From contig JAAYDC010000029.1 of the NCBI GenBank assembly GCA_012729455.1, positions 62,001-126,000 on the forward strand: a stretch of DNA of 64,000 nucleotides, given 5' to 3'. Under the pieces are notes generated by a model. That model had not been told where the DNA came from, did no database searches, and was given only the letters and a program-made list of their open reading frames with translations. Positions 55,143-63,175 of this stretch are shown here, one piece after another (the stretch's first letter is position 1; the number at the start of each line of letters is the position of its first letter). The DNA comes from Chloroflexota bacterium. Its GTDB lineage: Bacteria > Chloroflexota > Anaerolineae > UBA1429. A program made the translations under genes and the position numbers.

Positions 55143-56448
55143 CCACTTCAGGGTGGTGCTCGTAGGCATAGCTCGGGCTGAGGTTGATTAACGTGGGCAG
55201 CAGCTCACGCGAAGCGGGCAGCCCGGGAGGATCGGGAATCTCGCTGTGATAGGTGTAAAACCCCGCCACACACCAGGTGGCCCAACCGCGCTGGCAGGGC
55301 GGATCCCCAAGCAGCCAACGGATCGCCAGTTTGGCAGCCTGGGCGTGCAGGGCGCGGTCGGTAACGGCGATATAGCTGCGCTCCTGCAGGCCGATGAAGG
55401 GCGCCAGGCTCGTCACCGGGTATACGCTGGGCGCGCCTCCGACCCGCGCGAGGATATCCAGCCCGCACAGGCCCAGCTGCACGTCTCCCTCGCCGCTGTT
55501 GACCCGCTGCGCCACCTCGGCCTCGCCCGGCAGCAGCACCGGCTGGTTGGCCAGCATACGCTTGAACCACTCGCAGGCGGCATCCGGGCAGCCCTTACTG
55601 AGCTTTAACGGCGCGCCATAGCGCGCCACATAGTCGGCCTCGAGCTGGTCGGCCTCCTGGCTGAGCGCCACCAGCAGGTTGAGGCTGCGCGCCGAGGCCC
55701 GCGGATCAGCCAGCGCCACCCTTGCCTGCCAGGCCGGCTCGGTCAGTTCCCACCAGCTGGCGGGGCTGGGCCAGGACAGCTTGGGGTTGTGCACCCAGAG
55801 GTAAGGTGTCCAGTGATGCGTGAGCAAACCCTCCTGCTCGGCGCCGGCCAGCACCTCAGCCTGGTCGGGAGGGATCCAGGTCCACAAACGCCCCTGCTGG
55901 GTGAGCGCCCAGGCGTCGCCCGGGTCGGAATAGAGCACCAGGTCGGCGCCGCGCGTGCCGGAGGCGGCATCATCCGCCAACTGCAGGGCAATGTCCTGGC
56001 TATCGGCCACCATACCCTCGGCGCTGAACCCTTCGGTGCTGCGCGCCAAGGATTCCAGGGCTGTGAGGGCGCGCCCGCTATCGGCATACAGGAACACCTG
56101 CCCCTCGGCCAGGCCGCCCGCCAGCAGATCGTCATAGCTGGCAGGGGCAGGCTCGATCAAGCCGGCTTTCTCAGCCCAGGCACGCGCCTCCGGGGCGACG
56201 GTAGGGATCTCTTCCCGCAAGGGTTCGGGTGTGCGGGTGGGAACGGCGGTGATGTACACTGTCGGCCAGGGAGTTTCGGTGGGCGTTGCGCTGGGCTCAA
56301 TCGTGGGCGTGGCCGTCGGCTGGTTGCGCAGATCCAGGGGCGGCAGCGGTCCCTCAACCGGCAGCGGCTGACAGGCGCCCAACAGGGCAGCGCACGCCGC
56401 GATGGCGGCAAGCAACCCGGCAAAGCGCAAAGGGCATTTATGCGGCAT
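55096..56448 (-). CDS. ABC-type solute-binding lipoprotein
   Basis: A 450-residue exported lipoprotein: hydrophobic signal then lipobox LLGAC with Cys about residue 26, and a Pro/Thr-rich linker (TPTIEPSATPTETPWPT) typical of this lineage. The body (about 90-440) has a periplasmic-binding type II layout, with strands such as ADLVLYSDPGDAW, QARVALADPRASAR, GDVQLGLCGLDIL and YIAVTDRALHAQAAKLAIRW. It is closest in style to iron or spermidine-type binding proteins. No permease or ATPase is adjacent. The start at 56448 has no clear ribosome site. It overlaps the 3' end of the frameshifted AAC(3)-like gene by 47 bases. Confidence 0.75.
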   Translation of the reverse strand: MPHKCPLRFAGLLAAIAACAALLGACQPLPVEGPLPPLDLRNQPTATPTIEPSATPTETPWPTVYITAVPTRTPEPLREEIPTVAPEARAWAEKAGLIEPAPASYDDLLAGGLAEGQVFLYADSGRALTALESLARSTEGFSAEGMVADSQDIALQLADDAASGTRGADLVLYSDPGDAWALTQQGRLWTWIPPDQAEVLAGAEQEGLLTHHWTPYLWVHNPKLSWPSPASWWELTEPAWQARVALADPRASARSLNLLVALSQEADQLEADYVARYGAPLKLSKGCPDAACEWFKRMLANQPVLLPGEAEVAQRVNSGEGDVQLGLCGLDILARVGGAPSVYPVTSLAPFIGLQERSYIAVTDRALHAQAAKLAIRWLLGDPPCQRGWATWCVAGFYTYHSEIPDPPGLPASRELLPTLINLSPSYAYEHHPEVVSWAGMLLADRPLQY

Positions 56449-56644
56449 TAAAGGATACAATCCGGATAATATGTAAATACGGGTGACACGCCCCGCGATC
56501 GGCGTTTGGCGAGGGTATCTTAACACGTCCGGATGGGGAGCCAAAATGGCCGATCTTTCGCGCACTGGCTGATTCGGCGGATGACCGCGACCCGCGTTGC
56601 CCCAGGGGACAACATCTGGGCGCAACAGGTTACGGGATAAAGCG

Positions 56645-56672
56645 CGAGCGCCGGCGGGTTCGCCGGCGCTCG
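56645..56672 (-). terminator. Stem-loop after the FAD oxidoreductase gene
   Basis: Perfect 12-bp stem CGAGCGCCGGCG / CGCCGGCGCTCG with a four-base loop, six bases past the stop codon on the minus strand. The following bases CGCTTTATC are only weakly T-rich, so it is a terminator of moderate quality. Confidence 0.55.
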
Positions 56673-56678
56673 GGTGTG

Positions 56679-57992
56679 TTACGGCGCGGGGGTGATGCCT
56701 AGGCGTTCGAGAATGCGCTCGCCGGCCTCGCGTCCAGAGACGACGGCATAGTTCATGCCTCTATCTTGCGGGTAAATCTGCGCCATGCAGGCCAGCCACA
56801 GGTTGCGGACGGGCGTCTCGGGCGGCGGCAAAAGCTGCGAATAGTTGCGCACGATCACCGGCTGGGTATAACGCGCGCGCCAGTCCCACAGGTTTTTCAC
56901 CCAGCTACGCTCAAAGCCGGGGTAGATCGTCTGCAGGTGCGGCAGATATTCGTCGAGCAGCTCCTCGGCGCTTTTGGCGTATGAAGGCTCGGTGTGCGCC
57001 AGATAGCGTGAGATATAGACCAGATGCGCGCCACCATAGATCTCGGACCGCTGCATGTTGGTGTGTTCGATGATGCCGGTAAAGGGCATCTCCTGCACGC
57101 CGATGTTGAGCCAGTAGGTATCCGAGAGTTTGCGGTCGAGCTGCATCGTCAGGCAGACGTTGGCGAGGTAGTCGATCTGCCCGAGGCGCGCGCGGTAATC
57201 GGCCGGCAGATCAGGGGCGATCGAGAGCAACACATCGGGCGCGGTGGTGACGAGCACCTGGTCGTAAGCCTCGTCGCCGGCAGCCGTGCGCACCCCGGTA
57301 GCCTGGCCGTCCGCACTGAGCACGCGCTCGACAGGGGTATTGAGCTCGATGCGCACCCCGCGGCGGCGCAGCTCGGCTTCCCAGGCCTCGAGCGCCTGAC
57401 CAAACCCGCCGCGCAGGTAGCCGAGGCGTTCTTCCTGGCCCTTGCCGCGCGAGCTGCCGCGCAGTTTGAGCTTGTTCCAGATCCACACGGCCGAGATCTG
57501 GTCGGCATAGGCGCCGAATTTGGCGCGGATGAGCGGTTCCCAGACCACCCGATAGGTGTTTTCGCCGACCTGCCTGATCAGCCATTCGCGCGCGGTGAGG
57601 TTCTCCAGCGGCTGCCAGTCGCCCAGTGAGGCTGACCGCAGGTAAAGTATCCCCAGGCGTATTCGTTCAAAAAAGCTGATGCGCGTAAAGCGCAAGAGGT
57701 CGATCGGTGTTGAGAGGCGGTACGTGCGTCCGGCATAGTACGAGTTATTGGTGGGCAACCACTCAAAGCGGTCGATCAGCCCCATGCGCTCGATGACATC
57801 CACCATGGCGGTATCGCTGGTAAAGAGGTGGTGGTAAAAGCGCTCGAGCAGCACGCCATCGACGCGAAACGAGGCCGCGAGGCCGCCCAGGGTGGCTTCG
57901 CTCTCATAGAGGGTGACCTCGACGCCCTGCGCGCTGAGGGTATCCGCCGCGCTCATGCCGGTAATCCCGCCGCCTACAATCGCTGCTCGCAT
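56679..57992 (-). CDS. FAD-dependent amine-oxidase-like oxidoreductase
   Basis: A 437-residue flavoprotein of the protoporphyrinogen-oxidase/desaturase clan. The FAD site is AAIVGGGITGMSAADTL (residues 3-19) followed by YESEATLGGLAASF. FERFYHHLFTSD (approximately LERFYHHLF at 49-57), and the C-terminal MAQIYPQDRGMNYAV, match a subgroup often found in polysaccharide and isoprenoid-glycan clusters. The gene stands alone with its own promoter, diverging from the uronate-isomerase-like gene. The start ATG follows CACGGAGGCGCT. The substrate is unknown. Confidence 0.82.
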   Translation of the reverse strand: MRAAIVGGGITGMSAADTLSAQGVEVTLYESEATLGGLAASFRVDGVLLERFYHHLFTSDTAMVDVIERMGLIDRFEWLPTNNSYYAGRTYRLSTPIDLLRFTRISFFERIRLGILYLRSASLGDWQPLENLTAREWLIRQVGENTYRVVWEPLIRAKFGAYADQISAVWIWNKLKLRGSSRGKGQEERLGYLRGGFGQALEAWEAELRRRGVRIELNTPVERVLSADGQATGVRTAAGDEAYDQVLVTTAPDVLLSIAPDLPADYRARLGQIDYLANVCLTMQLDRKLSDTYWLNIGVQEMPFTGIIEHTNMQRSEIYGGAHLVYISRYLAHTEPSYAKSAEELLDEYLPHLQTIYPGFERSWVKNLWDWRARYTQPVIVRNYSQLLPPPETPVRNLWLACMAQIYPQDRGMNYAVVSGREAGERILERLGITPAP

Positions 57993-58018
57993 AGCGCCTC
58001 CGTGCCAAGTGATAAGTA

Positions 58019-58047
58019 AGTTTAGCGTGCGCCCGGCGGTGCGTCAA
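58019..58047 (-). promoter_or_regulatory. Promoter of the FAD oxidoreductase gene
   Basis: Minus strand TTGACG (58042-58047), spacer of 17, TAAACT (58019-58024), 26 nt upstream of the start codon. Confidence 0.6.
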
Positions 58048-58059
58048 ACGCGCTGGCCC

Positions 58060-58088
58060 TTGCGCCCGCCGCGATTGGCGCGCATAAT
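58060..58088 (+). promoter_or_regulatory. Promoter of the uronate-isomerase-like gene
   Basis: TTGCGC (58060-58065), spacer of 17, CATAAT (58083-58088), 32 nt upstream of the ATG; divergent from the preceding promoter, with 12 bases between the -35 boxes. Confidence 0.55.
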
Positions 58089-58120
58089 GCGGCAGAGCAC
58101 CTGAAAGGAAATATTTCCCC

Positions 58121-59437
58121 ATGAACCACGCCCTCATATCCGAGATTTTCGGCCAGTTGGACGCCCTGCCGATCGTGGATATCCACACCCACGTGCAATT
58201 CAACCAGCCCAATGCGTGCAATATCGGCGATATCCTCAGCTACCACTATTACACTGAGCTGTACAACTCGGCCGAGTTCCAGGATGGAGCCCTGCCGCTG
58301 GGCGACCCGGAGGCGCTCACGAGGGTGCTCTTCAAGGGGCTCAGGCTGATCAAGAACACTGTGCAGTATGATTGGCTGATGGCCATCGGGCGCGATTTTC
58401 TCGGCCTGGAGGCCAGCGACTGGCAGCCCGAGTGCTGGCGCAAGGTCTTTGATCGCTCCTGCGAGGTGATGGGACGTGCCGAGTGGGTTGGGGAGCTGCT
58501 CGAGCAGGCCAACATCGTGCGGGTGTACCTGACCAACTCGTACGACGACGACCTCTCCGGCCTCAACCGCAGCCTCTATACCCCCTGCCTGCGCGTCGAG
58601 CCCTTCCTGAACGGCATCGAACAGGCTGCCGAGCGCGAGCGCATGAGCGCCTACCTCGGTCAGCCGATCGAGGTGCCCTGCGATGTGATCGCCGCGCTGG
58701 ATATCGCACTGGATTCGTTCAGCGAGTACAGCCTGGGATATGTGGCGGCTTCACTGGCGCCTAATGTGCGCACCTGGCAAGTCGCCGCCGAGGACGCCGA
58801 GCGCCTGATGCGCCGACTGATCGAGGGCGGCAGCTGGTCGGACGACGACCGCGCTGCCTGGCAAGCCTATACCATGGGGCGCATCGCCGAAGCCTGCCGC
58901 GCGCGCAATCTGCCGTTTCACCTGATGGTGGGGGTCGACCGCGCCGCTTACGCTCAGGCGGTGCCCTCGGGCAGCGACCTGCCCGATTCGATCAGCTCGC
59001 TGCGCGGCTATGACTGGCTGTTCAACAGCTTTCCCGAGGTGCGCTTCCCGCTGGCGGTTCTGACGGATACCACCGGCCTGGAGCTGGCCTCAGCGGGGTG
59101 GATCCGCCACAACGTCTACCCCTCCGGGCACTGGTGGTATGCCAACCAGCCCAGCGAGATCGCCCGCGAGCTGCGCCGGCGCCTGGATGTGGTGCCGGGC
59201 GGCAAGCTGATCGGCTATTTCTCGGATGCCTACTACCTCGAGTTCATCCTGCCGAAATTCCGCATGTACAAGTTCGAGCTGGCCACGGTGCTGGCCGAGC
59301 GCGTCGAGCGCAGTCTGCTGCATCCCAACAGCAACCCATTCACCCTGGATGACGCCCTCGAGCTGGGCAACATGCTGCTGGTGGATAACCCGCTCTCGAT
59401 CGTCGGCACGGCTGAATCAGCCCTCAACATCGCCTAA
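58121..59437 (+). CDS. Uronate-isomerase-like amidohydrolase-superfamily protein
   Basis: A 438-residue TIM-barrel metalloprotein. The N-terminus PIVDIHTHVQFNQPNACNIG, with His-x-His after strand 1, and the following LSYHYYTELYNSAEF match the glucuronate/uronate isomerase (UxaC) branch of the amidohydrolase superfamily. Late regions include FHLMVGVDR and a C-terminal acid-containing GYFSDAYYLEFILPKFRMYK. UxaC isomerises glucuronate to fructuronate; no uxu/kdg genes are near, so this may be a paralogue with another substrate. ATG at 58121 lies 11 bases after AAAGGAAA. The oligoendopeptidase F gene follows after 11 bases. Confidence 0.75.
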   Translation: MNHALISEIFGQLDALPIVDIHTHVQFNQPNACNIGDILSYHYYTELYNSAEFQDGALPLGDPEALTRVLFKGLRLIKNTVQYDWLMAIGRDFLGLEASDWQPECWRKVFDRSCEVMGRAEWVGELLEQANIVRVYLTNSYDDDLSGLNRSLYTPCLRVEPFLNGIEQAAERERMSAYLGQPIEVPCDVIAALDIALDSFSEYSLGYVAASLAPNVRTWQVAAEDAERLMRRLIEGGSWSDDDRAAWQAYTMGRIAEACRARNLPFHLMVGVDRAAYAQAVPSGSDLPDSISSLRGYDWLFNSFPEVRFPLAVLTDTTGLELASAGWIRHNVYPSGHWWYANQPSEIARELRRRLDVVPGGKLIGYFSDAYYLEFILPKFRMYKFELATVLAERVERSLLHPNSNPFTLDDALELGNMLLVDNPLSIVGTAESALNIA

Positions 59438-59448
59438 AAGGAGCTGTG

Positions 59449-61251
59449 ATGCGCGCAGCCGCCCTGCCCCAACGCTCCGAGGTGCCCGTTGCCGACACCT
59501 GGGATGTGACCAGCATCTACCCCGACGATGCCGCCTTTGACGCGGCATTGGCCAGGATCGCCGCCGAACTGCCGGCCGCGGCCGCCTACGCTGGCCGGCT
59601 GCACGAGGGCGCGGGGGTGCTGGCGGATTGGATGTCGGCCAAAGAGGCCCTGCTGAGTGAGCTGGCCAAGGCCGGCACCTATGCCATGGGTTACTATGCC
59701 GTGGATACCGCCGACCAGACCGCCGCCGCGCGCCAGGAACGGGTGGCAGAGCTGAGCAGCCAGGTCGACGCGGCGCTCTCCTTTGAAGAGCCCGAGCTTC
59801 TGGCGGTGGGTCTGCCGACGCTGCGCAGCTGGGTAGCCAGCGAGCCCAGACTGGCGCACTATGGGCATTATCTGGACGAACTCGAGCGCCAGCAGAGTCA
59901 CGTGCGCTCAACCGAGGTCGAAGAGGTGCTGGGCCTGGCAGGCTCGCCGATGGGCACCGCGCGCGGCACGCACGCCATCCTCACGGATGCCGACCTGCGC
60001 TTTGAGGATGCCGTCGATTCTGAGGGACGGGCGCACAGTGTGGAACAGGGCACTATTGACGCGCTGTTGCAATCGCCGGATGGGGTGCTGCGTAAGAGCG
60101 CCTGGGAGCGCTACGCCGACGGCGCGCTATCCGTGCGCAACACCCTCGCCAACTGCCTGGCAACCGGCATCAAGCAGGATATCTTTATCGCCAGGGCGCG
60201 GCGCTACCCGAGCTCCCTAGTGGCCGCACTCGACGGCACCACGGTGCCCGAGCCGGTTTACTACCAGACACTGGATGCCAACGTGCGCAACCTGCCGGTG
60301 TGGCACCGCTTTTGGCGATTGCTGGGCAAGCTGCTCGGGAGACGCGCGGGGGTGTGGGATATCGCCGCCCCCCTGGCGCCCAACCCAGAGATCCCCTTTG
60401 AGCAGGCACTCGAATGGATCTGCGCCGGTCTGGCGCCTATGGGCGAGGATTATGTCAAGATTATGCGGTGCGGAGTAACCGAGCAGCGCTGGGTGGATAA
60501 ATACCCCAACGCGGCCAAGACCCCGGGAGCCTTCTCGGCGGGCGTGCCCGGCACGCACCCCTTTATCCTGCTCAACTATATGCCCGACGCAGCCGGCCTC
60601 TCGACGCTGGCGCACGAGCTGGGCCACTCGATGCATTCCTATCTTGCGTGGCAGACCCAGCCCTTTATCTATGGCGAGTACACCATCTTTGCCGCTGAAG
60701 TGGCCTCCAACACGCACCAGGCGCTGGTGCGAGACTGGTTGATGCGCTCCCAGCCTTCGCGCGAGCTGCAGATCGCCCTGCTGCTGGAGACGATCGCGAA
60801 CCTGCACCGATACCTCTTCCTGATGCCGACCCTGGCACGCTTTGAGCTGGAGGCGCACCAGCGCGCCGAACGCGGTGAGCCGCTCACCGCGGAGGTGCTC
60901 TCGGGCATCCTGGCAGAGTACTTTGCGCAGGGGTATAGCGGTGAGATGGAGGGCGACGCCGAGCGCATCGGCATCACCTGGGCGCACTTTCCGCACCACC
61001 TGTACGCCAACTTTTACGTGTACCAGTACGCCACCGGCATCGCCGCGGCGCAGGTGCTCTCGAAAAAGCTGCTGGCGGGCGAGCCGGGCGCGCTCGAGCG
61101 CTACCTTGGCTTTCTCTCGGCAGGCGGCAGCCGCTATCCGCTGGATGCCCTGCTGGAGGCTGGCGTGGATATGCGCGCCCCCGAACCGATGCAGGCCGCC
61201 TACGATTACCTGGCGCAGGTGATCACGCGCCTCGAGGAGCTGCTGGGCTAA
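59449..61251 (+). CDS. pepF: Oligoendopeptidase F (M3B zinc peptidase)
   Basis: A 600-residue cytoplasmic metallopeptidase that cleaves short peptides. The zinc motif is His389-E-L-G-His393 in LAHELGHSMHSYL, with the third ligand Glu in YTIFAAEVASNTHQ about 27 residues on, and C-terminal HLYANFYVYQYATGIAAA typical of PepF. Start at ATG 59449 (AGGAGCTGTG upstream) rather than the adjacent GTG. It probably completes breakdown of imported peptides. It overlaps the convergent methyltransferase gene by four bases. Confidence 0.92.
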   Translation: MRAAALPQRSEVPVADTWDVTSIYPDDAAFDAALARIAAELPAAAAYAGRLHEGAGVLADWMSAKEALLSELAKAGTYAMGYYAVDTADQTAAARQERVAELSSQVDAALSFEEPELLAVGLPTLRSWVASEPRLAHYGHYLDELERQQSHVRSTEVEEVLGLAGSPMGTARGTHAILTDADLRFEDAVDSEGRAHSVEQGTIDALLQSPDGVLRKSAWERYADGALSVRNTLANCLATGIKQDIFIARARRYPSSLVAALDGTTVPEPVYYQTLDANVRNLPVWHRFWRLLGKLLGRRAGVWDIAAPLAPNPEIPFEQALEWICAGLAPMGEDYVKIMRCGVTEQRWVDKYPNAAKTPGAFSAGVPGTHPFILLNYMPDAAGLSTLAHELGHSMHSYLAWQTQPFIYGEYTIFAAEVASNTHQALVRDWLMRSQPSRELQIALLLETIANLHRYLFLMPTLARFELEAHQRAERGEPLTAEVLSGILAEYFAQGYSGEMEGDAERIGITWAHFPHHLYANFYVYQYATGIAAAQVLSKKLLAGEPGALERYLGFLSAGGSRYPLDALLEAGVDMRAPEPMQAAYDYLAQVITRLEELLG

Positions 61252-62555
61252 CTTTCCCTGTGGGTTTTGTCTTTAAGGCTGGCCAGCGCGGCGCGGATGG
61301 CCTCGTTCTCGGCAGAGTCATCCCACTCATCGGCCTCGGCCACGCCCTCGCGTTCGGCGCGGCTGCGGTAGGCCTTGACTGCCTGCAGCACGCGGAAGCG
61401 CGTGTCTTCGTGCACGACCTCGAAATTGCCAAAGACGGCCTCGAGCACCCGCTGGTAGGGTAAAAAGCGGTTGGCGACGATCACCAGCCTCCCGCGCGGG
61501 GAGAGGTGTTCATAAGCCAGACGCATCCAGCGTTCAGCGGTAGCTGAGTTTACCTGATGGTCGGCATGAAACGGCGGGTTGGAGACGATCAGGGTGTAGC
61601 GCTGGTTGGGCAGGCCCTCCAGGCCGTCGCCCAGGAACACGGGCACATCCGTGTAGCCGTGCGCGGCCAGGTTGCGGCGCGCCGATTCGACAGCCAGCAA
61701 GTCGCTATCCACCAGCGTCACCGAGCCGCGCGGGACGCGTGCCGCCATCCACAGGCCAATCACGCCGTAGCCGCACCCCAGGTCGAGGGCGCGGTCGTAG
61801 GGCTGCACCGTCATATGCTCGAGCAGGCGCGCGGTGCCGTCATCCAGCTCGCGCCACGAAAAGACCCCCGGGCGGGTCTCGAGCGTGACCGGCTCGCCCG
61901 CCAACTCGGCGCTGAACTGGTGCCAGGTGCCGCGGGCGATGCCGGGTTTGGCGTAACGCTCAGGCAGCGGCTCAGGCAGGGCTGCCGGGCGGATAAAGCG
62001 CACCACGCGGTTAGAGTGCTTGAAGGCCAGCACCTCGCCCTCACCGTAGAGTTCGGCGGCATCCCCCGCGATTGACTTGATACCTTCTTTGTTAGCCCCC
62101 GCCAGATACAGACTCCCGCCCGGAGCGAGCGCCTCGGCGGCTGCCAGCAGCATCAGGCGCGCCAGATCGCGCCCCTTGGGCAAGGGCATCAGCACCGCTC
62201 GGTAGCCGGCGCCAACCTCGGGCAGTGCCACCTCACAGCGCACACCCGAGGTGCGGTTAGCAGCGAGGGTGGCGCGGGCGGTCTCGATGGCAGGCAGGTT
62301 GGTATCGAGCAGTATGACATTGGCGCCCCCCGCCACGCCGGCCGCCCACACCCCCAGGATGCCGCTCAGGGCCGGCCAGATCAGCACGGGTTCGCCGCGC
62401 GCGAGCTCGGCATGTCGCGCCAGCAAGAGCTCGGCGGTGCTGGGACAGGCCCGGTGCTCGGCACCGGGGGTTTGAGCGGTCTGAATAACCAGGTCATCCA
62501 GCCGGCAGGGATAGATCGGGCGCGTCAGTGGGGGGCTCGAGATGGGTTTGGGCAT
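61248..62555 (-). CDS. RsmC/RlmG-type rRNA (guanine-N2) methyltransferase
   Basis: A 435-residue two-domain SAM methyltransferase. The N-terminal half (1-200) is a degenerate Rossmann domain, used for substrate binding in RsmC/RlmG. The C-terminal half is catalytic: SAM motif I ALDLGCGYGVIGLWMA (about 258-273) and motif IV NPPFH at 326-330. It should methylate N2 of a guanine in 16S or 23S rRNA. The ATG follows TAAGGAGCAGCC, in which the TAA is the stop of the shifted NUDIX frame. Length is a little above the family norm, due to a C-terminal acidic tail. Confidence 0.87.
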   Translation of the reverse strand: MPKPISSPPLTRPIYPCRLDDLVIQTAQTPGAEHRACPSTAELLLARHAELARGEPVLIWPALSGILGVWAAGVAGGANVILLDTNLPAIETARATLAANRTSGVRCEVALPEVGAGYRAVLMPLPKGRDLARLMLLAAAEALAPGGSLYLAGANKEGIKSIAGDAAELYGEGEVLAFKHSNRVVRFIRPAALPEPLPERYAKPGIARGTWHQFSAELAGEPVTLETRPGVFSWRELDDGTARLLEHMTVQPYDRALDLGCGYGVIGLWMAARVPRGSVTLVDSDLLAVESARRNLAAHGYTDVPVFLGDGLEGLPNQRYTLIVSNPPFHADHQVNSATAERWMRLAYEHLSPRGRLVIVANRFLPYQRVLEAVFGNFEVVHEDTRFRVLQAVKAYRSRAEREGVAEADEWDDSAENEAIRAALASLKDKTHRES

Positions 62556-62564
62556 GGCTGCTCC

Positions 62565-63106
62565 TTAGAGATATCTGGCCAGGGGCGCACACTGCGCAGA
62601 GAGCAGGATCGCTCCGCACTGCCCCAGCAGGCCAAAGAGGGTATCGATGAAATAATAGGGCACAAACTTGCGCGTACCAGTGCGAGCACCTGCTCGCGGC
62701 TGGCCCAGCGCACCTCGGCGACCTCTTCGGGCTGCGGGTGCAGCTCCTCAGGGGCGACCTCGCGCTCGATCAGATAATAGTCTTCAAAGCCATTATCGAA
62801 ATGAACCGTAAAATAGGGACGCTCGCCCGACAGGTCGAGCGTCAGGCCGAGCTCTTCCGCCGCCTCGCGCTCGGCAGCGGCGCGCGAATCTTCGCCGCAC
62901 AGGGCGCTGCCGCCCGCCGAGAGATCCCACATGCCGGGCCAGCCGTCCTTCCAGGGCTGGCGGAGCTGTATCAGGAGCTCGCCGGCGCGGTTAAAGATCA
63001 CTACGTGGACGACCAGGTGCAGGGCGCCATCCGGCAGAGCCTCGCCGCGCTGGGCCTGACAGCCGAGCGGCAGATGATTGGCGTCGTAGAGATCCCACAG
63101 TTCCAT
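62565..63106 (-). CDS. NUDIX hydrolase (frameshifted near the C-terminus)
   Basis: From ATG 63106 (GAGGTATT upstream) the protein reads MELWDLYDANHLPLG, as in the isopentenyl-diphosphate-isomerase-like NUDIX group. The NUDIX box G-x5-E-x7-REAAEELGL lies near residues 66-88. At ASREQVLALVR (about 62680) one base appears missing: the present frame runs on through the next gene, while the other frame reads KFVPYYFIDTLFGLLGQCGA and stops at 62565, just before the ribosome site of the methyltransferase gene. The shift may be real or a sequence error. It should hydrolyse a nucleoside diphosphate derivative or isomerise a prenyl diphosphate. Confidence 0.8.
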
Positions 63107-63118
63107 AATACCTCGAGA

Positions 63119-63147
63119 TTGACGATTGACGGACGTCTCCATATTAT
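63119..63147 (+). promoter_or_regulatory. Promoter of the UbiA-family gene
   Basis: TTGACG (63119-63124), spacer of 17, TATTAT (63142-63147), 28 nt upstream of the ATG. A minus-strand TATAAT (63143-63148) overlaps it and may serve the NUDIX gene, though no good -35 was found for it. Confidence 0.6.
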
Positions 63148-63175
63148 ACACACAGACTTGAATTGACGGGAAACC

